Assembly (NCBI RefSeq): GCF_024166365.1
Contig: NC_064830.1
Coordinates: 88,840,721 to 88,904,720 of the forward strand
From: Elephas maximus indicus
Lineage: Eukaryota > Chordata > Mammalia > Proboscidea > Elephantidae
Direction: 5' to 3'
Length of the DNA: 64,000 bases
Under the pieces are notes generated by a model. It searched no databases, was not told the DNA's origin, and saw only the letters and a program-made list of their open reading frames with translations. Each line of letters begins with the position of its first letter. Position 1 is the stretch's first letter. A program made the translations under genes and the position numbers. Shown piece by piece: positions 25,155-36,957 of this stretch.

Positions 25155-26245
25155 TAATATCTGTTCAAAGGGCCGAGGAAAACCACTGGAAAGCATTTGT
25201 CTTGTTTTTGGTTGACTGTTGATGTTGCTCCAGATTGCCTGAAAAATTTGTTCAGCTGTTTCACTTTACAGCTCATAGTCTTAAACAAGTTTATTTTTTC
25301 TGGACACGTTTCTTCAGCTACTGCAAAAAAATACAGTTCAATTAACTCCCCATCAGTAAAGGGCTTTCCTTGCTCAGCTAGCAAGTAAGCCACTCCAAAA
25401 TGGACTTTGGTTGCAGCCTCACTTTCATTTTTTTGTTTGTTTTTGTGAAAAATATTCTGCTATACTGAAATATTCTACTTTAAATTTTCTAATTTTTCTG
25501 ACTGTTGCATTTCTCTAAGTTAGGAATATGGTGGGCCTGGTAATGTCAGTGTACATTGCAGAGTTCTAGGGCCACTGAATAATAAGCATGATGCTTTGCC
25601 ATCTAATTCAGTGACAAAATAATTCACACTTGGCTGTCATTTTTCTTACTTGACATGATAGGTATGTACTGGTAATTATTTTTAAAAAAGTCATAGTATG
25701 ATGATACACGTGGCATTTGAAACTCATGTCTGGTTAAACTGTCACTGTGATTTGTAGCATCACAAGCAGCAATGTGAAGCAATGAGAGTACCACCCCATA
25801 CAGTCTGTCGCAACTGCCTAATTCTGCTGTCAAAGTTCAAAAGTAGTCATAGACAGGACACAAGCAAATGGGCATGGCTCTATTCCAATAAAATTTTTAA
25901 AAATTTGATTTTCACATCATTTTTACATGTCATAAAATATTCTTTTGATTTTTTTTCAGCCAATTAAAATTGTAAAAACCATTCTTAGTTCACCAAACCA
26001 AAAACCAAACCCATTGCCTTCGAGTTGATTCCAACTCATAGTGACCCTATGGATAGAGTAGAACTGCCCCATAGGGTTCCCAAGGATTGCCTGGTGGATT
26101 TGAACTAACAACCTTTTGGTTAGCAGCCATAGCTCTTAACCACTACACCACCAGGGTTTCCTCTTAGTTGGCAGGCTATGCAAAAACAGGCAGTGGGCTG
26201 AATTTGGCCTACAGGCTGTTTTACCAACTCCTGATCATGATTTTG
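25155..26245 (-). mobile_element. hAT-family DNA transposon with transposase remnant
   Basis: On the - strand, 25393-25163 encodes AEQGKPFTDGELIELYF and AVAEETCPEKINLFKTMS. These are recognisable hAT/ZBED-type transposase N-terminal phrases. Further upstream, 25833-25624 encodes another transposon-like peptide (LHIAACDATNHSDSL, YYDFFKNNYQYIPIMSSK). The far end at about 26215-26240 reads ACAGGCTGTTTTACCAACTC, like a Charlie-type terminal sequence. Frames are broken and an AFROSINE sits inside at 25991-26160, so the element is dead. Confidence 0.65.
25991..26160 (-). mobile_element. AFROSINE, short form, inside hAT element
   Basis: Reverse complement: GAAACCCTGGTGGTGTAGTG, GTTAGTTCAAATCCACCAGG, tail CGAAGGCAATGGGTTTGG. 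Flanks share TTCTTAGTT / CTCTTAGTT at 25982-25990 and 26161-26169, an apparent target-site duplication. Confidence 0.92.
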
Positions 26246-27307
26246 CCAACACTGGTAATTCAGTAATGTAGTATCACGACTTATCCCCTGACCTATCCAA
26301 CTGCCTACTTGACACCTCCACTTGGATCCTATGGTTATCTCAAAAAATCAGGCATATGTAATTAATGCCACTGAGTTATACACTTAAAAATGGTTAAAGT
26401 AGCAAGTGTTTTGTTACACACATTTTATAGTAAACCAAGAAAAAGTAACATGCAAACCCATACCTCTAGCCTTTTTCCTCCAAATTTTATTATGAACGTT
26501 TTCAAAAGTACAGAATTTTATAGGGAACATCTGAATACCTGCCAACCGGATTCTACTGTTAACGTTTTACTATACTTGCTTTATCACATAGCTCATTAAT
26601 CAAACAGACTTTGGATGCCTTTCAAAATAAACTGCATACACAGTACGCTTCTAAATACTTCAAGGTAGAGCTCAATGTTTAAAGTTTGTTTTCTTTTAGG
26701 TAGAAGTCACATATAACGTTCTAGAGTTTTACTTATATGGAATAATATAGTATGTACTTTTATTTTGGTCTGGTTTCTTTCACTCGGCATAATTATTTTG
26801 AGATTCATCCATGTTGTTGCACATATCAACAGTTCTTTTTATTGCTGAGTAGTCTTCTATATCAAGGGTATATCACTGTTGGTTTATCTGTTCACCTGTT
26901 GGACATTTGGATTGCTTCGAGTTTTTTGGCCATTACAAATAAAGCTGCTATGAACATCCATGAACAAGTCTTTCATGGATATATATTTCCTTTACTTATG
27001 GGTAAATATCTAAAACTAGAATGCTGGATCCTATGGTAGGTGTGTGTTTGACTTTTTAAGAAACTGCCAAGCCATTTTCCCAAGTGATTGTGCTATTTTA
27101 CATTCCCACCTGCAATGTATGAGAGTTGCAGTTGCTCCACGTTCTTGCCAACACTTGGCATGGTCAGTCTTTTTGCAATTCTGATACGTGTACAGTGGTA
27201 TCTCGTTGTGATTTCAATTTGCATTTAAACCATTTTCTCATCTATTTATTTCCCATCCATATATCTTCTTTCGTGAAGTGTCTGTTCAGATTTTTTACCC
27301 ATATTTT

Positions 27308-27885
27308 AACTTTTTTTTTTTAATTTTATTGTGCTTGAAGGTTTACAGCTCAAGTTATTTTCTCATTCAAAAATTTATACACATATTGCTTTGCGATGTT
27401 GGTTGCAATTCCCACAATGTGACATCATGCTCCCCCTTTCCACCCCGGATTCCCTGTGTCCATTCATCCAGTTCCTGTCCCTTCCTGCTTTCTCCTCTTA
27501 CTTTTGGACAGGAGTTGCCCATTTGGTCTCGTATATTTGGTTGAACAAAGCCGTGTGCTTCATGTGTGTTATTTTTTGTTTTATAGGCCTGTCTGGTCTT
27601 TGTCTGAAAAGTTGGCTCTGGGAGTGGTTTAAGTTCTGAGTTAGCAGTATGTCCGAGGGCCATAGTCTTGGGGGTTACTCCAGCCTTTGTCAGACCAGTG
27701 AGTCTTGTCTTTTTTCATGAATTTGAATTCTTTTCCACATTTTTCTCCTGTCTGGGACTGTCTGTTGTGATCTCTGTCAGAGCGGTTGGCAGTGGTAGCC
27801 AGGCACCATCTAGTTCTTCTGGGCTCCAGCTGGTGGAGTCTCTGGTTAATGTGGTTCGTTAGTCCTTTGGGCTAATGTTTTCCTC
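27308..27885 (-). mobile_element. LINE-1 3' UTR insertion, elephant-type
   Basis: It starts with a poly(T) and continues with the reversed long 3' UTR found throughout the window (TTTCCACCCCGGATTCCCTG, CAGACCAGTGAGTCTTGTC, GGCACCATCTAGTTCTTCTG). It sits within an older L1. Confidence 0.8.
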
Positions 27886-28348
27886 GTGTCTTTGGTTTTC
27901 TTCATTCTCTATGTTTTCTTACTGCTGAGTTTTGAGAGTTCTTTATCTTAGATTAGATACATGCTTTGCAAAGATTTTCTCCCAGTCTGTGGCTTATTTT
28001 ATCTCCTAAGCAGAAGTGTTTAATTTTGATGAAATCCAATTTGTAGATTTGTTCTTTTATGGATTATGCTTTTGGTGTCAAATCTAAGAATTCTTTGCCT
28101 AAACCAAAGTCACAAAGACTTTCTCCTATGTTTCCTCCTAGAAGTTTTATAGTTTTAGATTATATGTTTAGGTCTGTGATCTATTTTGAATTAAATTTTT
28201 TTTTTATGGTGTGAGTTACAGATTGAAGTTTTGTGGGAGCTTTTTGTTTGTTTCATATGGTTATCTAATTATCCCAGCACCATTTGTTGAAAAGGTTATC
28301 CTTTTTAATTTTAATTTTGCATTCCCTTAGTGCCTTTGTCAAAAATCA

Positions 28349-28680
28349 GTTGTCTGTCTTCAGACATGGATTGGACAGGACAATGGGTTGGAGAGGGATG
28401 CTGGTGAGGAGTGAGCTTCTTGGATCAGGTGGACACTTGAGACTATGTTGGCATCTCCTGCCTAGAGGGGAGATGAGAGGGTGGAGGGGGTTAGAAGCTG
28501 GTGAAAAGGACATGAAAAGAGAGAGTGGAGGGAGAGAGCAGGCTGTTTCATTAGGGGGAGAGTATTTGGGAGTGTGTAGCAAGGTGCTGGGTTAGCAAGG
28601 TGTATATGGGTTTTTGTGTGAGAGACTGACTTGATTTGTAAACTTTCACTTAAAGCACAGTAGAAATTATTAAAAAAAAA
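28349..28680 (+). mobile_element. LINE-1 3'-end fragment, copy 1 of tandem pair
   Basis: About 330 bp of L1 3' UTR from TCTTCAGACATGGATTGGAC to CACTTAAAGCACAGTAG and an A tail. The flanking L1 target AAAAATCAGTTGTC is present before it and again at 28676-28691. It carries a short internal repeat (AAGGTGCTGGGTTAGC then AAGGTG) absent from copy 2. Confidence 0.88.
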
Positions 28681-28694
28681 AATCAGTTGTCCCA

Positions 28695-28998
28695 TCTTCA
28701 GACAGGGATTGGACTGGACAATGGGTTGGAGAGGGATGCTGGTGAGGAGTAAGCTTCTTGGATCAGGTGGACACTTGACACTATGTTGGCATCTCCTGCC
28801 TGGAGGGGAGATGAGAGGGTGGAGGGGGTTAGAAGCTGGCAAAATGGACACGAAAAGAGAGAGTGGAGGGAGAAAGCAGGCTGTCTCATTAGGGGGAGAG
28901 TAATTGGGAGTGTGTAGCAAGGTGTATATGGGTTTTTGTGTGAGACACTGACTTGATTTGTAAACTTTCACTTAAAGCACAATAAAAATTATTAACAA
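28695..28998 (+). mobile_element. LINE-1 3'-end fragment, copy 2 of tandem pair
   Basis: It starts at exactly the same L1 base as copy 1 (TCTTCAGACAGGGATTGG) and ends with AATAAAAATTATTAAC then A. A third copy of the target (AAAAATCAGTCGTC) follows at about 28997-29010, where the older - strand L1 resumes. Confidence 0.88.
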
Positions 28999-29344
28999 AA
29001 AATCAGTCGTCCGTATACATATGGATTTATTTCTGGACTTTCTATTCTGTTCCATTGATCTATTTGTCTGTCTTTATGCCAAGACCATACTGTTTTGAGT
29101 ACTGCAAATTTATAACGGTACTTGAAATCGTGGTAGTGTTAGCTCTCTACTTTGTTATTCCTTCTTAGACTTGCTTTGGCTATTCTAGATCCTTTGAATT
29201 TTCATATAAATTTTAGAATCAATTTGTCAATTTCTAAAAAAAAAAAATGTCTGCTGGAATTTTGATTGGGATTGCATTGAGTCAGTCTATACACTAGTTT
29301 GGGAAGAAATGACTTCTTAGCAATATTGAGTCTTCTGACCCATG

Positions 29345-31655
29345 AACAAAGTTGTTGTTTTGCTATACACAAAAACTAACTCAAAATGGATCAAAGGCCT
29401 AAATGTTAAAACTAAAGCTATAAAATTCCTGGGAGATAACATAGGGACAAAGCTAGGGGTCCTAATTTTTGGCATAAATATACTGTCAAACACAACTGAA
29501 AATGCACAAGCAACAGAAGATAAACTAGATAAATGAGATCTCCCAAAAAGTAGATATTTATGCTCATCAAAAGACTTTAATCAAATGAGTAAAAAGAGCC
29601 TACATACTGGGAAAAAAATTTTGGTACTGACATATTTGACAAGGGCCTAATCTCTAAAATATATAGAAAACTTAACTCAACAACAAAAAGACAATTCAAT
29701 CAAAAAATGGGCAAAGGACATGAATAGACTAAAGAGGACATTCAGGTGGCTAACGGACATGTTAAGAGATATCTGCAATCAGTAGCCATTAGAGAGATGC
29801 AAATCAAAACTACAGTGAGATACCGTCTATCCCTGCAAAAATGGCACTGACCAAAAAACAGAAAACAACAAATGCTGGTGAGATTGCAGTGAGATTGGAA
29901 CTCTTCTACACTGCTGGTGGGAATGTAAAATTGCACAACTACTATGGAAAACTTTATGGCCCTCCCCAAAAAGCTAGAAATATAAATACCTTATGATCCA
30001 GCAATCCCACTGCTAGGTATATATCCTAGAGATATAAGAGCAGTGGCACGAATAGACATATGCACACTCATGTTCATTGCAGCATTATTCACAATAGCAA
30101 AAAGATGGAAACAACCCAAGTGCCCATCAATGGATGAATGGATAAACAAATAGTGGTACATACACACGATGGAATACTATGCAACAATAAAGAATAATGA
30201 TGAGTTCGTGAAACATGACATGGATGAATCTGGCGAACATCATGCTGAGTTAAATAAGCCAAACACAAAAGGAAAAATATTGCATGATACCACTGTTATA
30301 AAAAGCCAAGAATAGGCATACACAAAGAAAGCAACATGCTTTGATGGTTACCAGAGATGGGAGAGGGAGCAAGCAGGAATTGCTTACTAGGTAGTTGTTA
30401 GGTGCTGTTGAGTTGGTTCCAACTCATAGCAACCCTATGTATAACCTATGTAGATAGTAGACGTGTTAATTCTGGTGATGGAAAAAGCAATACATAATAT
30501 GGGAGAAGTCAGCACAACTCGACCAAGGTAAATGAAGACAGAGAGGTATGCAAGAATAAAGGACGACTACGGTAAATGCTGTAACATACATAATCTTGCA
30601 ACAACAGTAATAACAAGCAAAAAATATGTGAGTGGTTACGTAGGTAGATACATATTCTATATGGGTGTGCATATGTATATGGGAGTACATGTGCATTCAT
30701 ATATAGGAATATTTGCGGGCATATGTATATATATACTTACAGATAAGAATGTATATGTGCAATACTTGTAGATACTGCACATATACTCATGTATACAATA
30801 AAGCACATGGGGGCACAGTTATGGATACTTCTTAGACTTATGGAAACACCTCATGGGATTGCTTTATCAGATTTGAAGGCTCAGAACCATGACTCATGGG
30901 ACAACTAGGTCAATTGGTATGACTTAGTTCATGAAGATAATGTTATACATCCTAGTTTGTTTAAGTAGTATCTGGGGTCTTAAAAGCTTTCAAGGGACCA
31001 TCTAAGATACAATTATTGGTCTCTTCCTATCTGGAGCAAAGGAGAGTAAAAGAAACCAGACTTGAGGAAGAAGTCCACAGGACTAAGGGACCACATGAAC
31101 CACAGTCTGCATGACCCCAAGACCAGAAGAACTAGATGATGTCCAGCTACACTACCAATACCTCTGACTGGGATCATAACAAAGGGTCCCAGACAGAGCA
31201 GGAGAAAAATTGTAGAAAAAAAGTCAAATTCACAAAAAAGACCAGATTTACCGGTCTGACAGAGATTGGAGGAACCCCTGAGACTATGGCCCTAAGACAC
31301 CCTTCTGAACTGGAACTGAATCCATTCCTGGAAACCACCTTTCACAAACCACAGACAGGCCCATAAAATAAACAGTAACACCAGAGAGGAACATGCGCCT
31401 TAGAACAATCAATTAGATGAAATCAAAAGGGCAACATTTGCCGAAAAGCAAAGATGAGAAGGCGGGAAGGATAGAAAATCAGAACAAAAGGAAACAGGGA
31501 ACCTAGGATGGAACTGGGGAGAATGCTAACACATTGTGGGAATGAAACCAATGTCATGCAATATTTTCTGTACAAACTATCAAATGGGAAACTGATTTGT
31601 GCTGTGAACTTTCACATAATGTACAATAATTTTTTTAAATACAAGGAAAAAAAAC
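29345..31655 (+). mobile_element. LINE-1, ORF2 C-terminal region plus 3' UTR
   Basis: The + strand encodes ORF2-type phrases ([19 protein letters not shown], broken later). These are followed by AACTCTTCTACACTGCTGGT, CAATGGATGAATGGATAAAC and the long 3' UTR including AAAAAGACCAGATTTACCGG. It stands head to head with the - strand L1 ending at 29340. The 3' UTR is diverged and has an A/T-rich simple tract at about 30640-30790. Confidence 0.82.
30395..30445 (-). mobile_element. Very short RTE (or SINE) 3'-tail insertion
   Basis: About 50 bp in the L1 3' UTR. Its reverse complement is GGGTTGCTATGAGTTGGAAC then CAACTCAACAGCACCTAACAAC-type sequence, the end of a BovB/RTE element. ACTAGGTAG at 30386-30394 and CTATGTAG at 30446-30453 look like its target-site duplication. 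Confidence 0.7.
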
Positions 31656-31679
31656 TTGAATAGACCCATATCTTTAATT

Positions 31680-31945
31680 ATTTTTTAAAAAATATTTTAT
31701 TGTTTTGGGTGAAAGTTTACATAGCGAGCTTTTAAGACCCCAGACACTATTCACCAAAGTAGGATGCAGAACTTTGTGACCTTTTGGTTAGTAGCCATAG
31801 CTCTTAACCACTACACCACCAGGGTTTCTTCATGAACTGTGCTGGGCCAGTTGACATAGATGTCCCCTGAATCTGTGGTTCTTCACTTTCAAGCCTAGGA
31901 ACTTCATTTCGTGAGGTGTTGGTTATGTCTAAGAAGTTGCCCTGA
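31680..31945 (-). mobile_element. LINE-1 3' UTR piece with AFROSINE fragment
   Basis: Reversed L1 3' UTR (ATTGTTTTGGGTGAAAGTTT, GCGAGCTTTTAAGACCCCAG, GATGTCCCCTGAATCTGTGG) is interrupted at about 31778-31830 by a reversed SINE head (GACCTTTTGGTTAGTAGCC to ACCACCAGGGTTTCT). Confidence 0.7.
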
Positions 31946-31949
31946 CTGT

Positions 31950-32520
31950 GGTTCTTGTGTGGTCTCTCGTCTATATCAATATATAGTTAGCACCTACAGT
32001 TATGTATGTAGAAATATCCACCACCAATCCTTTATCTGTTGGTAGGTGTGTTCCTTTATATCTGTTTCTTCTTGAGTTAGCTTTGGTAATTTGCGTCTTG
32101 CAAGGAATTTTTGCATCATTTCACCTAAGTTGTCAAATTTATTGGCATAAAATTGTTCGTAGTATTCCTTTATTATCCTGTTAATATCTTTAGAATCTGT
32201 AGTGGTGTTACGTCTCCCATACCTGATACTGACAATTTGTATCTTTTCTCTTTTTTTCTTAGTCAGTCTGATTATAGGTCTATAATCTTTAATGATCTTC
32301 CCTTTGATTTTTAACTCTATTATTTCCTTTATTCCACTTTGGGTTTAATTTGCCTTCTTTAATGTAGTTACCTTTTTTTTTTTCACCCAGCTCTCCCCAG
32401 TGATAATATATTACATAACCATAGCACAATTATCAAAAACAGGAAATTGACATTGGTAAAATACTATTAACTAAACTACAGGCATTATTTGGATTTCACT
32501 AGTTTTTGCATTTTGCATAG
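31950..32520 (-). mobile_element. Old LINE-1 ORF2 fragment
   Basis: CCTTTATCTGTTGGTAGGTG, TTTCACCTAAGTTGTCAAAT and TTCTTAGTCAGTCTGATTAT are reversed old L1 ORF2 sequence. From 32390 on the origin is unclear, but it looks like another ancient element. Confidence 0.55.
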
Positions 32521-32526
32521 CATATT

Positions 32527-32975
32527 GTAACGGTTAAGATTGTGTGTCGACTTGCCTGGGCCATGATTCTCAGTGTTTTGGCAGCCGTATAATGTTGTGA
32601 TCACTTCCCTGTTGAGATTTGATATGTGATCACCCCCATGATGGGATCTGCTATGAGTAGCCAATCAGTTGAAAGGGAGTTTCCTTGGGTGTGTGGCCTG
32701 CATCCACATGTAAGTGGATGTTCTAGCAAGGCTGGGGGCCTTTTCTTGTTCTAGATCCTGCAGCTGGCTCCTGTTTGTCTGACCTCCGGCTCTTGGGACT
32801 TGAGCTATCAGCTTATCTGCAGATCCTGGAATTTGTGGATCTTCACAGCCTGAGAGAAGGAGCCCCACATTCCTATCTGTCTTTCTTGGTTGTTTCAGCT
32901 GAGAGGATAAATCTAGTTCCTGTTACTCCATCTGGCCTGGAAGCAAAAGTCCACCACACAGCTAAATTGTGTGTG
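32527..32975 (+). mobile_element. LTR-like element related to the MaLR-type LTRs
   Basis: It shares phrases in order with the LTR at 60665-61240: GGGCCATGATTCTCAG, GAAAGGGAGTTTCCTTGGG and TGTGGCCTGCATCC. Ends are not clearly defined, so subtype and borders are uncertain. Confidence 0.45.
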
Positions 32976-33514
32976 TCATTTTCAGCAAAATCAGTCCTGT
33001 GGCTACAAGAAATGAGATACTTTTTGGGCTGTCATAGAAGCTCTCCGGTTCTCAGGTCATGACATAAGCTGAGAATTACAGGACTTATCCTTGTCATTTT
33101 TCTCTCTGTAATTAACCCAGTGCACTTAGGAGAATCCATCCCATACCACAGTCCTTACAGTCATCATTACTGGTACAACAGTCAAGTGTAGCAGCCACTT
33201 GTGCTCCCAAGACACATGGTTCTGTTGGTACTTCATCGTAAGCAATAGCTTGATTAATTGTGATGTCATGGCATGTCATGGATTACTAACATCCCACTTC
33301 CCATTGTCAAGGAGCTCAGCACTACACTCATACCCAATACACTCATTGGTTTGGCATGACCAAACCAATCCCAAAATTCTATACTTGTGGGCCTATCTTC
33401 TGGCACTACTCTTGATATCAATTCTGTATCAATCAGGGTCGAGGCATGAGACATAAACAAGGAGTAATTTAAATAGGGAAGTTTTAATATCAGGAATGAT
33501 GAACTATTTACAGA

Positions 33515-34882
33515 GTATATTAGCTTCCTGTGGCTGCTGTAACAAATTACCACAAACTAGGTGGCTTAAAACAACAGAAATTGAACAGGGGAGGTCAGCA
33601 CAACTGGACTAAACCAAAAGCAAAGAAGTTTCCTGAATAAACTGAATGCTTCGAAGGCCAGTGTAACAGGGGCAGGGGTTTGGGGACCATGATTTCAGGG
33701 GACATCTAAGTCAATTGGCATAATAAAATCTATTAAGAAAACATTCTACATCCCACTTTGAAGGGTGGCATCTGGGGTCTTAAACGCTAGCAAGCAGCCA
33801 TCTAAGATGCATCAGTTGGTCTCAACCCACCTGGATCAAAAGAGAATGAAGAACACCAAGGACACAAGGCAATTACGAGCCCAGGAGACAGAAAGGGCCA
33901 CATGAACCAGAGACTACATCATCCTGAGACCAGAAGAACTAGATGGTGCCCGGCTACAACCGATGACTGCCCTGATAGGGAACACAACAGAGAACCCCTG
34001 AGGGAGCAGGAGAGCAGTGGGATGCAGACCCCAAATTCTCATAAAAAGACCAGACTTAATGGTCTGACTGAGAATGGAAGGACCCTGGTGGTCACGGACC
34101 CCAGACCTTCTGCTGGCCCAGGACAGGAACCATTCCTGAAGCCAACTCTTCAGACATGGATTGCACTAGACAATGGGTTGGAGAGGGATGCTGGTGAGGA
34201 GTGAGCTTCTTGGATCAGGTGGACACTTGAGACTATGTTGGCATCTCCTCTCTGGAGGGTAGATGAGAAGGTAGAGGGGGTTAGAAGCTGGCGAAATGGA
34301 CACGAAAAGACTGGAGGGAGAGAGCGGGCTATGTATGTAGCAAGTATGAGGGTATGTAGCAAGGTGTATATAAGTTTTTATGTGAGAGACTGACTTGATT
34401 TGTAAACTTTCACTTAAAGCACAATAAAAATTATATTAAAAAAAAAACAACAACAGAAATTGATTCTCTCACAGTTCTGGAGGCCAGAAGTTCAAAATCA
34501 AGGTGTTGACAGGGCTGCACTCTCTCTGGGTCACGAGGGGACAGTCCATTTCTTGCCTCTTCCAGCTTCTGACAGCTCTTGGCATTCCTTGGCTTGTGGC
34601 CATGTGGTGCTGCTTAGCCTTCTTTCTTCACATAGCCTTCTCCTTGTGTGTCTAATCTTCCTCTGCCTCACTTTTATAAGGTCACTGGTTTAGGGACAGT
34701 TGATTTGTGGCCTACCCAGGTAATCCAGGATAAGTGCTTCCTCTCAAAACCCTTATCTCAATCACATCTTATGCCATGCAAGATAATATTCAGGTTTTTT
34801 TTTAAATCATATAAGGTAATATCCACATTTTCTGGGGATTAGGGTGTGGACATATCTTTGAGGGGGCCACCATTCAACCCAC
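33515..34882 (-). mobile_element. MaLR/ERVL-type LTR split by a LINE-1 insertion
   Basis: The + strand starts ATTAGCTTCCTGTGGCTGCT, resumes after the L1 with GATTCTCTCACAGTTCTGG, and ends GCCACCATTCAACCCACTAC. This is the reversed layout of a TGTTATGG...-type mammalian LTR. The insertion occupies 33583-34447. Confidence 0.7.
33583..34447 (+). mobile_element. LINE-1 3' UTR insertion
   Basis: A 5'-truncated L1 consisting only of 3' UTR, from GGGGAGGTCAGCACAACTGG to AAAGCACAATAAAAATTAT and poly(A). AACAACAGAAATTGA is present on both sides (about 33569-33583 and 34449-34463), proving insertion into the LTR. Confidence 0.9.
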
Positions 34883-34958
34883 TACACAGGAAATTACTAC
34901 TAAACGTGAATAAAAGAGAGCTCTAAAAATACTTGAAGGTTGAGGGAGAGTACCCAAG

Positions 34959-36952
34959 CATCTTGATTATCTAGTGCTACTATAACAGAAATACCACAAG
35001 TGGATGGCTTTAACAAAGAGAAATTTATTCTCTCACAGTCTAGTACGCCAGAAGTCCAAATTCAGGGTGTCAGCTCCAGGGGAAGGCTTTTTCTCTCTAT
35101 TGGCTCTGGAGGAAGGCCCTTCTCATCAATCTTCCCCTGGATGAACAGCTTCTCTGTGCAGGAACTCCAGGTCCAAAGGACGCGTTCTGCTCCTGGTGCT
35201 TCTTTCTTGATGGTATGAGGTCCCCAGCTCTCTGCTTGCCTCCCTTTCCTTTTACCTCTTGTAAGATAAAACGTGGTGCAGCCCACACCCTAGGGAAACT
35301 CCCTTTACATTGGATGAAGAATGACCTGAGCAAGGGTGTTACATCCCACCCTAACTCTCTTTAGCCACAGGCAGACATTATAACACATAGGAAAGTCACG
35401 AAATGGAGGACAACCACACAATACTGGGAATCATGGCCTAACCAAGTTAACACATACTTTGGGGGGACACAATTCAATCCATCGTGTTCCACCCTTTGGC
35501 CCCCCAAAATTCATGCCCTTGTCTCATGTAAAACACATTCACCCCATCGTATCAGAGCAAAAGTCTTAAAATCAACTCCAAGTCCAAAATCCAAAATTGC
35601 TTCTTCATCTGTGAAATCTAAAATACAAGTTTTCTGCTTCCAAAGTGTAATGGCAGAACAGGCACAAGATGGACATTTCCATTACAAAGAGGAGAAATTG
35701 GAGAGAAAGAAGGCATAACAGACACCAAGCAAGTCAGCAGAACACATTACATTAGACCCCAAGGCTTTGAAAATAATCCTCTGTTCTCTGAGACCATTTG
35801 CACAGTAGTCCTGCCCTTCAGACTCTAGGTGTTGGCCACACTCATTCTGAGTGGAGGCCGCTGGGCCCTGGGCTTCAGTTCTACCTTCCAGGCCCACTGG
35901 CACGGCAACTTTGTTCCCTTGGTTTTATGTGCACCATTCTCCTAGTCCATCTGAGTGGTGACTCCACCCTTAGAACACCAGAGGCCATGGCTCCACCCTC
36001 TGAAACCCCAGAGGTCGTGGCCAAACCTTTTGAGACTGAGGCAGCTGGGTGGCTTCCTGTGTTCCTTGGCCTTTAGGCCCTTAGGCCTCGCACCCACATC
36101 TACCCTGGGGGACAAGTGTTCTCAAGCTCAGTAGCTCCACTGACAAATGCCTGGAGGCACCCCACTCTGCCAGGAATCCTCCTGCGCCACAGGCACTCAG
36201 CTTTCTCATTCTATGGTTTGGCTCCAGTGGTGTCTGGCACTAGTCTCCTGGTTCTACTGCTGCCAGTCCTCTGCTACTGTTTCTCACCATCTGTGCCTTT
36301 TCCGGTGTTACCCGTGCCGACTGCCTTCTGAGTCTTCTATTCATTTAGTTTCAAAACCGCTTCCACAGTTTAGGTATCTGTTAGAGCAGCACCCCACTCT
36401 CACAGTATCAAATTCTGTCTTACTACTCTGGCGCTACTCTAACAGAAATACCACAAGAGGATGGTTTTAACAAAGAGGAATTTATTCTCTCACAGTCTAG
36501 TAGGCTACAAGCCCAAATTCAGGGCATCAGCTCCAGGGGAAGGCTTTCTGTCTCTGTCGGCTCTGGAGGAAGGTCCTTGTCATCAGTCTTCCCCTGGTCT
36601 AGGAGGATCTCAGCACAGGAACCTCAGGCCTAAAGGATGTGCTCTGCTCCCTGAGCTGCTTTCTTGGTGGCATGACGTCCCTGACTCTCTGCTTGCTTCC
36701 CTTTCCTTTTATCTCTTGTAAGATAAAAGGTGGTGCAGGCCACATCCCAGGGGAACTTGCTTTACATTGGATCAGGGATGTGACCTGAGCAAGGGTGTTA
36801 CATCCCACACTAATCCTCTTTAGCCACAGGCAGAGATTATGATTTATAACACATAGGAAAATCACAAAATGGAGGACAGTCACACAATACTGGGAATCAT
36901 GGCCTAACCAAGTTGACACATATTTTGGGGGAACACAATTCAATCCATGACA
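34959..36952 (-). mobile_element. Complete non-coding MaLR-like element, LTR-internal-LTR
   Basis: Two similar reversed LTRs lie at 34959-35487 and about 36428-36952. Each has ATACCACAAG, a TTATTCTCTCACAGTCTAGTA block, TTTAGCCACAGGCAGA and ACACAATTCAATCCAT. Between them, 35488-36427 resembles MaLR internal sequence (CCACCCTTTGGCCCCCC, AAGTCCAAAATCCAAAATTG) and has no gag or pol frame. CCAAG at 34954-34958 and 36953-36957 is the 5-bp target duplication. Its length (1994 bp) suits a non-autonomous element. Confidence 0.8.
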
Positions 36953-36957
36953 CCAAG

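Larger units (their letters stand above)
26450..29340 (-). mobile_element. Old LINE-1, ORF2 to 3' end, interrupted by younger insertions
   Basis: The + strand carries reversed L1 ORF2 phrases: GTTTATCTGTTCACCTGTTG, CATTCCCACCTGCAATG, TCTTTCGTGAAGTGTCTGTT, CAGTCTGTGGCTTATTTTAT, CAGCACCATTTGTTGAAAAG and CTGTTCCATTGATCTATTTG. It is interrupted by an L1 3'-UTR insertion on the same strand (27308-27885) and by a pair of L1 ends on the opposite strand (about 28350-28995). Confidence 0.82.

Noticed and set aside
28335..29010. Satellite or CRISPR-like array
   Set aside because: Only two units, each an L1 3' end; the short repeats between them are L1 target-site copies. No CRISPR array exists in this mammalian window.
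34959..36952. Coding endogenous retrovirus
   Set aside because: The internal region is under 1 kb and shows no gag, pol or env frame; it fits a non-autonomous MaLR-type element.
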